64,000 nt of DNA, from the NCBI GenBank assembly GCA_018241025.1, contig JAFEEQ010000018.1, positions 124,001 to 188,000 of the forward strand. The letters are read 5' to 3'. The stretch is from Pseudomonadota bacterium. GTDB lineage: Bacteria; Pseudomonadota; Alphaproteobacteria; Micropepsales; Micropepsaceae. The position numbers were made by a program, and so were the translations under genes. The notes below the pieces were generated by a model, which saw only the letters and a list, made by a program, of their open reading frames with translations, made no database searches and was not told where the DNA came from. Shown here in pieces: positions 37,328 through 44,019 of this stretch. Positions within the stretch are counted from its first letter, which is position 1, and each line of letters begins with the position of its first letter.

Positions 37328-38064
37328 CGCCGCAGAAGGTGGCGCGCCCAGCGCAGCCCCTGTTCGTAGAGGTCGCGCATCCAGTCGTCATAAAGGGTCA
37401 GCCAGTGCTCGATGGGCGCGCTGTAGCGTCCGGCGAGGAAGAATACGCCGCCCAGCGCCAGCGAAAATGCGAGGATCCGGATGAGCCCGAGCGCGGCCGC
37501 GCGCAGGGCGAGGTCGAATTGCAGCCGGGTGCGGATTTCGACCGAGCGGGCGACCGCTTCGGCGCTCTCGGCTTCGTCGCTGCTCTGCGAGTCGATCACG
37601 CCGCCGATCGCGGCACCGATCAGCGCGCCGACCGGACCCAGTATGATGCCGCCGATGATCGCGCCGCTGACGACACCGCCGGAGGCGTTCGCCGCCTCGC
37701 GCTTCTCCCGTGCAAGCTGCCGCGCGGATTCGACTTCGCCATTGGCCGCGGCGCGCCGTCGCGCGAGATCGAGATAGGTGACCACCGCATATTGGATCGC
37801 AATCACCAGCGAGAAGATCGCGACGGTGATGAGATCCTTCTTGTAGTCGGCGAGATGGCGCGGCAGCACGAAGCTGTATAGCCAGTAGAAAATCTTCCGG
37901 TAGAACCCCACGAAAAGATCGAACAGTCGGAAGATCTGCGCCGCTTGTCCGAAGATGCTGAGCAGGCCGAGAAAATACGAGGCGCGGGCGACGACGCCGA
38001 TCACGAGCGACAGGATCGCGCGTATCTCGATCCTGTCCCGTTCTTCGATGGTGCTGACCGACAT
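37324..38064 (-). CDS. hypothetical membrane protein with a glycine zipper, 246 aa
   Basis: A membrane protein with hydrophobic segments near residues 16-40 and 76-98, a glycine-zipper stretch near 128-156 (GGIILGPVGALIGAAIGGVI) and a last span near 188-210. Between the second segment and the zipper lies a basic helix (RRRAAANGEVESARQLAREK). Glycine zippers pack helices in membranes or form oligomeric pores, but I do not recognise the family. It is convergent with typA and has no partner gene on its strand. Confidence 0.7.
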   Translation of the reverse strand: MSVSTIEERDRIEIRAILSLVIGVVARASYFLGLLSIFGQAAQIFRLFDLFVGFYRKIFYWLYSFVLPRHLADYKKDLITVAIFSLVIAIQYAVVTYLDLARRRAAANGEVESARQLAREKREAANASGGVVSGAIIGGIILGPVGALIGAAIGGVIDSQSSDEAESAEAVARSVEIRTRLQFDLALRAAALGLIRILAFSLALGGVFFLAGRYSAPIEHWLTLYDDWMRDLYEQGLRWARHLLRR

Positions 38065-38168
38065 CGCATCCCCCCGGAGCGTGGCGACCGCCTATTTGAT
38101 CAAGAGTTCCACCGAACGCGCAAGCGCTATTCCGCGACGCGGACCGTGCGGTCGAACTGGTTCATCCG

Positions 38169-39020
38169 TCAGGCGCTCTTCTTCAGCCCCAGCCGCCCCG
38201 CCACCATGTTATCGACCATGCGCTTGGGCAGTGCGTTGACCAGGAAATTCTGAAAGCGGTCCGGGGTTACGGTGTAGCGCGTCTTCGGTCGTGCCGCAGT
38301 CAATGCCACACGCACGGTCTCGCCCAACCGTTCCGGCGGCAGACCCTGCTTGCCGAGCGTCACCATGTAGGATTTCAGCCCAAGGAGCGCCGGCATGTAG
38401 GGCGTGTTCGCATATTGGTTCACGTCCACCTCATCGGCCTTGGCCCAGATCGGTGTCGCGACCGCACCCGGCGCAACCACGATGACGTCGATTCCGAACA
38501 TCATCAGCTCGCGACGCAGCGACTCGCTCATGCCTTCGAGCCCAAACTTTGAGGCGCAGTACGGCCCCATGAAAGGGTTCGCGTTCTTTCCACCCACCGA
38601 AGAGATCATCACGATCCGTCCCGGATCGCCTCTGCGTGAACGGTCTGCGCCGAGCAACGGCGCAAAGGCCTGGGTGACGACGAGCTGGCCGGTGAGGTTG
38701 ACCTCGATCTGCTGGCGGAATTCGTCGAGCTTCAGATAGAGCAGGGGCCCCGCCACCGCGATGCCAGCGTTGTTGACGAGGCCCGCGAGCGTTTCGCCGT
38801 TCAACGCCGCCGCGACCTGCTCGGCGCCTTTCGCTACAGCGGCGGCGTCGGTGATGTCGAACACCAGCGGCATGAAGTTCGGCCCGAACTCTTTCTGCAG
38901 GCGCTCGCCATCGGCGGCCTTGCGGACGCTGCCGAAGACGCGAAAGCCCCTGGCGATGAGCACCTTGGCGATGCCCCAGCCGATGCCGGTGGAAGAACCT
39001 GTGACGACAACGCTTTTCAT
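38169..39020 (-). CDS. short-chain dehydrogenase/reductase
   Basis: A 283-aa NAD(P)-dependent Rossmann-fold oxidoreductase of the classical SDR type. It has the cofactor motif TGSSTGIG at residues 7-14, NNAG in LVNNAGIAVAG, the catalytic Ser in MISSVGG, and Tyr/Lys in GPYCASKFGLEG. The C-terminal part (about residues 190-283) is longer than the minimal SDR, like retinol-dehydrogenase-type members. The substrate is unknown. It is divergent from hisN, with 57 bases between the starts. Confidence 0.94.
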   Translation of the reverse strand: MKSVVVTGSSTGIGWGIAKVLIARGFRVFGSVRKAADGERLQKEFGPNFMPLVFDITDAAAVAKGAEQVAAALNGETLAGLVNNAGIAVAGPLLYLKLDEFRQQIEVNLTGQLVVTQAFAPLLGADRSRRGDPGRIVMISSVGGKNANPFMGPYCASKFGLEGMSESLRRELMMFGIDVIVVAPGAVATPIWAKADEVDVNQYANTPYMPALLGLKSYMVTLGKQGLPPERLGETVRVALTAARPKTRYTVTPDRFQNFLVNALPKRMVDNMVAGRLGLKKSA

Positions 39021-39077
39021 GGGGTGCCCTCGCTAGCCTGCCATGCAATATAGGGGTTTCCGGGAGGTTTGCTCAGC

Positions 39078-39881
39078 ATGGCCGTCGATGAAAAGACCAT
39101 CGCCTTCGCCCATCGCCTCGCCGACGCGGCGGGCAAGGTCATCCTGCCCTTTTTCCGCCAGCGCATCGCCGTCGCCAACAAGCCGATGGTGATCGAGGGC
39201 CGCGAGGTCTTCGACCCCGTCACCGAAGCCGACAAGAATGCCGAAAAGGCGATCCGCGCCCTCATCGAAGCCGAGCGGCCGGACGACGCCATCCTCGGCG
39301 AGGAGTTCGGCGAGAGGTCGGGCAGAAGCGGCCTGCGCTGGGTACTTGACCCGGTCGATGGCACGCGTGCCTTCATCAACGGCCGGCACGAATGGGGCTC
39401 GCTGATTGCGCTCGAGCAGGACGGCAAGCCGGTGCTCGGCATCCTCGACCAGCCTTCGATCGGCGAACGCTTCGTGGGTGCGAACGGCCGCTCCGAGCTG
39501 CACTTCAGGGGTGCGACGGTGCCGCTGCATGTCCGCGCCTGCGAGAACCTGTCCGACGCCATTCTGTGCGCCACCCATCCCGACGGTTACTTTGCGAAGG
39601 AAGAGCGCGACGCCTTCCGCCGTGTGCAGCGTGCCGTGAAGATGTCACGCTGGGGCGGCGACTGCTACATCTTCGGCACGATGGCGCTCGGCTTCACCGA
39701 CGTCATCATCGAGAGCGCGTTCAAGCGCTGGGACGTCGCCGCACTGATTCCGCTGATCGAAGGCGCCGGCGGGATCATCACCAACTGGCAGGGCGGCGAC
39801 TGCTCGCAAGGCGGCCAGTGCCTCGCCACCGGCGATCCGCGCATCCACGAAGCCGTGCTGAAGCTGTTGAACGCTGGCTAA
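39078..39881 (+). CDS. hisN: inositol-monophosphatase-family phosphatase, probably histidinol-phosphatase (HisN)
   Basis: A 267-aa Mg2+-dependent phosphatase. The metal-binding motifs are visible: EADKNAEKAIR, GEEFGE, WVLDPVDGTRAFI and the C-terminal RWDVAALIPLIEGAGG. Alphaproteobacteria commonly use this family for histidinol-phosphate dephosphorylation in histidine synthesis, and the sequence with RHEWGSLIAL and SRWGGDCY resembles that branch. An inositol or nucleotide phosphatase role is the alternative. The ATG at 39078 follows GGGAGG by ten bases. The stop overlaps the convergent hydrolase gene (CTAA). Confidence 0.88.
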   Translation: MAVDEKTIAFAHRLADAAGKVILPFFRQRIAVANKPMVIEGREVFDPVTEADKNAEKAIRALIEAERPDDAILGEEFGERSGRSGLRWVLDPVDGTRAFINGRHEWGSLIALEQDGKPVLGILDQPSIGERFVGANGRSELHFRGATVPLHVRACENLSDAILCATHPDGYFAKEERDAFRRVQRAVKMSRWGGDCYIFGTMALGFTDVIIESAFKRWDVAALIPLIEGAGGIITNWQGGDCSQGGQCLATGDPRIHEAVLKLLNAG

Positions 39882-40801
39882 ATCCCCTGCGCCGCCACGA
39901 AGTCGTCGAACGCCTTCCAGAAGCGTTCGCGGATGGAATCGTTCTCCATCAGGATCTCGTGCTCGGAATCCTCGAACTCGACATAGGTGCCGTGGGGCAG
40001 ACGGTGCGTGAAGTCGCGTGCCGGCGGTGTCAGTACGATGCGATCCTTCCCTGCACCGCAAAGCAGCACCGGCGTCTCGATCGCCTCGGCATAGCCCGGC
40101 GCCATCACCGTCGCCATCGACGCACTCGCCGCCTTGAGCCAGCCCCATGTCGGTCCTGCGAGCCGGATTTCCGGCTGCTTGGCGATCAAGGCCTGCTGGC
40201 GCGCAAAGCGGTTGCGGTCCGAAGTCACCAGATTGTCCTCGAATTTCATGTTGAGCGGATCGCGCCCTTCCATGCCCAGCACCCAGCCATCGGCGCGGCC
40301 GGCGCCATTCATCAGCGCCGTGATGCCGTTCGCGAACCAGCGCGGATAGCCGCGCGTCGACACCGCGAGCATCGGCGCGCTCAGCACTGCGGCTTTGAAC
40401 GCGCCCGGTTTGTCGTGCAGCGTGCGGATCAGGATGTTGCCGCCCATCGAATGCGCCAGTGCCAGCGGCGGCGGGCAACCCAGTGGCCGCACGATCTCGT
40501 CCATGAACGTCGCGAGGTCCTCGTCATATTCGCGGAAGTCGCTGATATGCGATTTGCGGCTGTCGGGCAGGGCCCGGCTCGACATGCCCTGTCCGCGCCA
40601 ATCGAAGGTCGCGACGATGAAACCGCGCGCCTGCAGCTCGCCGATCACCTCGCCGTATTTGCCGATGAACTCGGTCTGGCCGTGCAGCAGCACGCAGACG
40701 CCGCGCGCAGCCACGCCCGCGGGTGCCGGAAACGTCGCCGTGCGCAACCTGGCGCCGCTCGGCGTGGTGATGAAGTGGGGCGAGATCGCGATATCGGTCA
40801 T
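39878..40801 (-). CDS. alpha/beta hydrolase, monoacylglycerol-lipase/lysophospholipase type
   Basis: A 307-aa cytosolic serine hydrolase. It has the oxyanion loop LLHGQTEFIGKYGEVI, DWRGQGMSSRA after strand 4, the nucleophile elbow LAHSMGGNI, and the acid and base in GAGKDRIVL and EDSEHEILME. The family cleaves monoacylglycerols, lysophospholipids or similar esters; the true substrate is unknown. The ATG at 40801 is chosen over an upstream frame to 40903 because the extra 34 residues lack family similarity. The ribosome-binding site is weak. Confidence 0.9.
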   Translation of the reverse strand: MTDIAISPHFITTPSGARLRTATFPAPAGVAARGVCVLLHGQTEFIGKYGEVIGELQARGFIVATFDWRGQGMSSRALPDSRKSHISDFREYDEDLATFMDEIVRPLGCPPPLALAHSMGGNILIRTLHDKPGAFKAAVLSAPMLAVSTRGYPRWFANGITALMNGAGRADGWVLGMEGRDPLNMKFEDNLVTSDRNRFARQQALIAKQPEIRLAGPTWGWLKAASASMATVMAPGYAEAIETPVLLCGAGKDRIVLTPPARDFTHRLPHGTYVEFEDSEHEILMENDSIRERFWKAFDDFVAAQGI

Positions 40802-40887
40802 GGCAACATCTGAGGCTGGAATCGGCGGACAAGGCAATGAACGAAGCTTAGAATGGCACGAAATCGGTCGCGCCGCGTTACCGCTCA

Positions 40888-40974
40888 ATGGCTCTTCAGG
40901 CAATCATATTGGTCGGCCTCTTCCTCGCGCTCATCGCGCTGATGCCCGAGTTCGACAACTTCACGGACGAGTAG
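40888..40974 (+). CDS. possible small membrane peptide, 28 aa
   Basis: ATG at 40888 opens a 28-codon frame ending in TAG at 40972. It encodes MALQAIILVGLFLALIALMP, a single hydrophobic helix, followed by an acidic tail EFDNFTDE. It fills the gap between two minus-strand genes. No good ribosome-binding site precedes it, and such a short frame could be chance. I report it because the helix-plus-acidic-tail design is typical of real small membrane proteins. Confidence 0.22.
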   Translation: MALQAIILVGLFLALIALMPEFDNFTDE

Positions 40975-41287
40975 GCGCGGCACGCTGGATCAGTGGTGCG
41001 AGCTTCATCGCAATCGACATGTCGCCGCGAACGCGCAGCTTGCCTTCCATATAGGCCAGGGTGGGGTCGAGTTCGCGCGCCAGCATCCGGCCATAGGTGT
41101 CGAGGCTCATGGCAATGGTGCAGTCCGCCGCGCGCCCGGCGCCGTCGGCCACCTTGTTGGGAACGGATTTTCCGTCAATCAGGACGCTGCCTTCGTCGCC
41201 GAAATCGAGCTTCAGCGATCCGTCCAGGCCGGCATCGCTGCCGACCGCATCGGCCATCTCGCCGATGATTTTCTGCATCGTGCCCAT
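40961..41287 (-). CDS. SCP2 sterol-binding domain protein, 108 aa
   Basis: A single SCP2 domain, the lipid-binding fold that forms a hydrophobic tunnel for acyl-CoAs or sterol-like lipids. The segments GSLKLDFGDEGSVLIDGK, DCTIAMSLDTYGRMLARELD and AYMEGKLRVRGDMSIAMKL are the usual pattern, ending with the hydrophobic C-terminal helix. The ATG at 41287 has a GGAAGGA site. The frame upstream to 41422 lacks family character. It lies on the minus strand, divergent from a hydrolase; in bacteria such proteins often accompany acyl-CoA metabolism. Confidence 0.86.
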   Translation of the reverse strand: MGTMQKIIGEMADAVGSDAGLDGSLKLDFGDEGSVLIDGKSVPNKVADGAGRAADCTIAMSLDTYGRMLARELDPTLAYMEGKLRVRGDMSIAMKLAPLIQRAAPTRP

Positions 41288-41421
41288 GGCGCATCCTTCC
41301 CGTCCGGCTTCTCGGAGGCAGCAGCCAAGTATGGCGCCGCGCCCCGTCCGAGACAACCGCGGCGCGCATTGCATTGCCCGCGCAATGGGCAGAACCTTTC
41401 CGGCATGGGGGAGGGATCGCA

Positions 41422-42315
41422 ATGACGGTCAAGGATCGCGTGGCGCTGGCCGCGTTGTTTGCCGCGCAGACGGAGCGGCCCGACCAGACGCTGGCAGAAA
41501 TGCGCGCTGGCATCGAAGCGACGGCTGCAGCACTGCCGCGGGTGGAGGGCTTTGAGGCCACGCCCGCCACTATGGGCGGAGTCGCAGGCGAATGGGTGCG
41601 CGGCAAGCAGGTGCGCCGCAACGATGCGGCGCTGCTCTACCTCCATGGAGGCGGCTACATGATCGGTTCGCCGAAATCGCACCGGCATCTCGTTGCGTTG
41701 ATCTCTATCGAAAGTGGTCTTCCGGTGTTTTCCGCCGACTATCGCATGGCACCGGAGCACCCTTTTCCGGCTGCGGTCGATGACGGCGTCGCCGCATACA
41801 AAGGCTTGCTCGACAGCGGTATCCCGGCGGCCAATCTTGCGATTGCCGGAGACAGCGCCGGTGGCGGACTGACCGTCGCAACGCTGATCGCGGCACGTGA
41901 CCGGGGCCTGCCAATGCCGGCCTGCGCGACCCCGATCTCGCCTTGGGTCGATCTCTCGCAGGGCGGCGAGTCGTTTCGGTCGCGCGCCAGGCGCGATCCC
42001 ATTGTCGGCAAGGAAGGCATCGATGCGATGGCCGCGGCCTATCTCGGCGGCACGCATGCAAAAACGCCGCTCGCCTCGCCGCTCTTTGCCGATCTGAAAG
42101 GTCTGCCGCCGCTGCTCATCCAGGTCGGTACCGAGGAAGCGCTCTATGACGATGCGCGCGGCCTGAAAGAGAGAGCCGAAGCCGCCGGCGTCGAAGTCTC
42201 CTTCGAATCCTGGGGCGGCATGGTGCATGTCTGGCACTTCTTCCATCCGATCCTGTCGGAAGGGCGCGATGCCGTCGCGCGTATCGGGCGTTTCCTGAAG
42301 GGGCGCATCGCATGA
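41422..42315 (+). CDS. alpha/beta hydrolase, hormone-sensitive-lipase (HSL) family esterase
   Basis: A 297-aa esterase with the HSL signature HGGGYMIGSPKSHR (oxyanion hole), DYRMAPEHPFPAA, the intact nucleophile motif AGDSAGGG, the aspartate segment LLIQVGTEEALYDDA and the histidine in VWHFFHP. It probably hydrolyses short to medium acyl esters. A GGGGGAGGG run precedes the ATG by seven bases. It overlaps the next small membrane-protein gene by four bases (ATGA), so the two are probably co-expressed. Compare the related protein at 45932, where the nucleophile motif is altered. Confidence 0.93.
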   Translation: MTVKDRVALAALFAAQTERPDQTLAEMRAGIEATAAALPRVEGFEATPATMGGVAGEWVRGKQVRRNDAALLYLHGGGYMIGSPKSHRHLVALISIESGLPVFSADYRMAPEHPFPAAVDDGVAAYKGLLDSGIPAANLAIAGDSAGGGLTVATLIAARDRGLPMPACATPISPWVDLSQGGESFRSRARRDPIVGKEGIDAMAAAYLGGTHAKTPLASPLFADLKGLPPLLIQVGTEEALYDDARGLKERAEAAGVEVSFESWGGMVHVWHFFHPILSEGRDAVARIGRFLKGRIA

Positions 42316-42734
42316 GTCTTGCCGGCGACGAAGAACCGCCTCCCCTCGCCAGTGCCCTGCCGAGCCACGTGGCGGAAAAGCGCGATGCACTGGGCAGCTT
42401 CTGCTTTTATCTGCACTTCGCTGTGATGATCTACATTGTGCTCGGCTGGCTGATCCCGCTGCACGCGGTGCTCTGGTTCTATGTCGCCTTCATTCCGCTG
42501 GTCGCGGTGCAGTGGCAGTTCAACAAGAACTCCTGCGTCCTCAACAATCTGGAATCGCTGATCCGCTATGGCCGCTGGCGCGATCCGAACAACAAGGAGG
42601 AAGGGGCATGGCTGCTGACCCTCGCGGTCGGCCTTTTCGGCTACCCCTTCAAGGCCTGGCACATCGAGGTCTTCACCTATGCGGTGATCCTGCTTCTTTG
42701 GCTTCTCGGTCTCAGCCACCTCCTCTGGTGGTGA
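42312..42734 (+). CDS. conserved membrane protein, 140 aa
   Basis: An N-terminal soluble tail, then two spans at about residues 30-68 (FYLHFAVMIYIVLGWLIPLH), a conserved loop NKNSCVLNNLESLIRYGRWR with a single cysteine, and two further C-terminal hydrophobic segments to residue 140 (VILLLWLLGLSHLLWW). The loop with Asn-Lys-Asn-Ser-Cys looks like a conserved site. I do not recognise a named function. It is translationally coupled to the HSL-type esterase, which hints at lipid or ester metabolism in the membrane, but that is inference. Confidence 0.72.
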   Translation: MSLAGDEEPPPLASALPSHVAEKRDALGSFCFYLHFAVMIYIVLGWLIPLHAVLWFYVAFIPLVAVQWQFNKNSCVLNNLESLIRYGRWRDPNNKEEGAWLLTLAVGLFGYPFKAWHIEVFTYAVILLLWLLGLSHLLWW

Positions 42735-42779
42735 CCGCCAGTTCCCTGATTTTGCAATAAAATTACCGATGTTCCGGAC

Positions 42780-42808
42780 CTTGAACGGTTTGGCACTCCT
42801 CCCCACAT
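42780..42808 (+). promoter_or_regulatory. sigma-32 (heat-shock) promoter of hsp20
   Basis: CTTGAA at 42780-42785 and CCCCACAT at 42801-42808, separated by 15 bases, fit the sigma-32 pattern CTTGAA-N13/15-CCCCAT-T closely. Transcription would start near 42815, giving an hsp20 leader of about 96 bases, the length expected of a ROSE thermometer. Confidence 0.78.
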
Positions 42809-42814
42809 AGTGCT

Positions 42815-42910
42815 TGTCCGGGCGGCCAGATGGCGTCCGGTCATCGCAATCCGGTTCCGGTCCATGGTGGACGGAACCTTCGAAAGCAACGCTTTTAGGA
42901 GGTTGTACCC
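42815..42910 (+). promoter_or_regulatory. ROSE-type RNA thermometer in the hsp20 leader
   Basis: Three consecutive hairpins can be drawn: 42818-42840 (stem CCGGGCG(G)CC/GGCGTCCGG), 42853-42878 (GGTTCCG(G)TCCA/TGGACGGAACC) and 42887-42905. In the last, CAAC-(G)-CUU pairs with the Shine-Dalgarno region AGGAGGUUG through a bulged G. This matches the ROSE rule of a YGCU element masking the AGGA site, with a few weak or bulged pairs that melt on heating. The AUG at 42911 follows directly. The function is repression of hsp20 translation at low temperature. Confidence 0.82.
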
Positions 42911-43354
42911 ATGCGTGATTTCTCCCCCTATTTCCGCTCGACCGTCGGCTTCGACCAGCTGTTCAACCGTCTCGAACAGGCCGTCGACGCGGGTAACGGC
43001 TACCCGCCCTACAACATCGAGCGCAGCGACGAGACCCACTACCGCATCTCCATCGCGGTCGCCGGCTTCGGCGATAAGGATTTGAACGTCGAGGTCAAGG
43101 ACGGCGTCCTGACCGTGGCGGGCAAGCGCGAAGAGACCGACAAGCAGAGCTATCTGTACCAGGGCATCGCCGGCCGCGCCTTCGAGCGCCGCTTCCAGCT
43201 CGCTGAGCATGTCGAGGTCCGCGCCGCGAAGCTCGAGAACGGCCTGCTCCACATCGACCTGGAACGCGTCGTTCCGGAAGAGAAGAAGCCGCGCCGCATC
43301 GCGATCAACGCCCCGGCGCTGACCACGATCGAAGGCCAGGCCAAAGCCGCCTGA
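42911..43354 (+). CDS. small heat-shock protein Hsp20 (IbpA-type)
   Basis: An ATP-independent holdase that keeps unfolded proteins soluble under heat stress. The 147-aa protein has a short N-terminal arm with [17 protein letters not shown]. The alpha-crystallin domain at about residues 38-130 ([56 protein letters not shown]) and the C-terminal RRIAIN anchor follow. Expression is set twice: by the sigma-32 promoter and by the ROSE leader just upstream. A strong AGGAGG lies eight bases before the ATG. Confidence 0.96.
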   Translation: MRDFSPYFRSTVGFDQLFNRLEQAVDAGNGYPPYNIERSDETHYRISIAVAGFGDKDLNVEVKDGVLTVAGKREETDKQSYLYQGIAGRAFERRFQLAEHVEVRAAKLENGLLHIDLERVVPEEKKPRRIAINAPALTTIEGQAKAA

Positions 43355-43375
43355 TCTGCGCCGACGACAGTGCTG

Positions 43376-43417
43376 GGCGCCGGAATCCACCAAGGGTTCC
43401 GGCGCCTCGGCATTTTC
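43376..43417 (+). terminator. intrinsic terminator after hsp20
   Basis: GGCGCCGGAA (43376-43385) and TTCCGGCGCC (43397-43406) form a perfect 10-bp stem with an 11-base loop, followed by TCGGCATTTT. It ends the hsp20 transcript and separates it from the RiPP locus. Confidence 0.88.
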
Positions 43418-43541
43418 TCGGACATTTATCTGTATGCGGCAAAAGCATTAAGTAGCTGATCGGGCAAGCGGTTCTTTCGTTGTGGACTTTTCATGTCTGA
43501 GCTGCAATGTTTCGCGGGCTAACGCCAGTTCGGAGCATTTC

Positions 43542-43685
43542 GTGAAAGTTCAGTCCGCTAATATTTGCGCGCCTGCCGATGATCGTCTTCCGTGGAGTGC
43601 GCCGAGATTGCTGAAAACCACATCAGCACGCGACGGAGAGACGGGGATCAATTTTGGCCCAGAGATTCTGATTTTGATATCGTAG
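43542..43685 (+). CDS. putative RiPP precursor peptide A, 47 aa
   Basis: A short ORF from GTG at 43542, with CGGAG six bases upstream, ending in TAG. The N-terminal part (VQSANICAPADDRLP) acts as a plausible leader; the rest is WSAPRLLKTTSARD-GET-GINFG-PEILILIS. The pattern W-x-x-P-x-L followed by a D and T is a recurrent motif in proteobacterial RiPP precursors next to radical SAM enzymes. The hydrophobic end EILILIS is the most likely core. A second ORF 62 bases downstream repeats the same block, and a cobalamin-type radical SAM enzyme follows. The longer frame from GTG 43482 is unlikely. The region is more AT-rich than its neighbours. Function inferred from context only. Confidence 0.74.
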   Translation: MKVQSANICAPADDRLPWSAPRLLKTTSARDGETGINFGPEILILIS

Positions 43686-43747
43686 TCGAATGAGCGTCGC
43701 GCCGCCGCCGCGTACCCAAAGTGGGTATTCCTTGGTGAAGCAATTGG

Positions 43748-43966
43748 TTGTGCTGGGCTCAGTGTGAATTTAAGAGACTGAATTTAAGAGACTATAGTGG
43801 TCTTATTGTTTCGAAGCGTGCCACGAGCGATCGCGATCTCAACGGACCCACCCCTACTGGCGATCGCGTTGTGTGGAACGCACCGCGCCTCATCAAGATG
43901 ACTTCGGCGCGCGACATTGAGACCAACAATAATGTTGGTGCGGAAATTCTGATCCTGATCTCGTAA
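43748..43966 (+). CDS. putative RiPP precursor peptide B, up to 72 aa, start uncertain
   Basis: The C-terminal half repeats precursor A: WNAPRLIKMTSARD-IET-NNNVG-AEILILIS against WSAPRLLKTTSARD-GET-GINFG-PEILILIS, identical or conservative at most positions. The N-terminal half differs (KRATSDRDLNGPTPTGDRVV). The only canonical in-frame start is TTG at 43748; CTG at 43778 and ATT at 43805 are weaker. A perfect 14-bp tandem repeat at 43766-43793 lies inside the 5' end. Because 14 is not a multiple of three, it puts GTG at 43764 out of frame with the conserved part. So either a leader was rebuilt, translation starts at the TTG, or the gene is decaying. A small hairpin lies upstream (43713-43727). 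It ends 53 bases before the radical SAM gene. Confidence 0.6.
   Translation: MCWAQCEFKRLNLRDYSGLIVSKRATSDRDLNGPTPTGDRVVWNAPRLIKMTSARDIETNNNVGAEILILIS
43766..43793 (+). repeat. perfect 14-bp tandem duplication at the 5' end of precursor B
   Basis: GAATTTAAGAGACT occurs at 43766-43779 and again at 43780-43793 without change. Deleting one copy would place GTG at 43764 in frame with the conserved precursor block. Its perfect identity suggests a recent event or an assembly/sequencing artefact. Confidence 0.9.
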
Positions 43967-44019
43967 GCGCGCCAATTCTGAGCGTCATGCGGACGGGATT
44001 AGTCTGATATGCTTCGTGT

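Noticed and set aside
43482..43541. longer start (GTG 43482) for precursor A
   Set aside because: The extra 20 residues have no ribosome-binding site and no counterpart in precursor B, whereas GTG 43542 has CGGAG at proper spacing.
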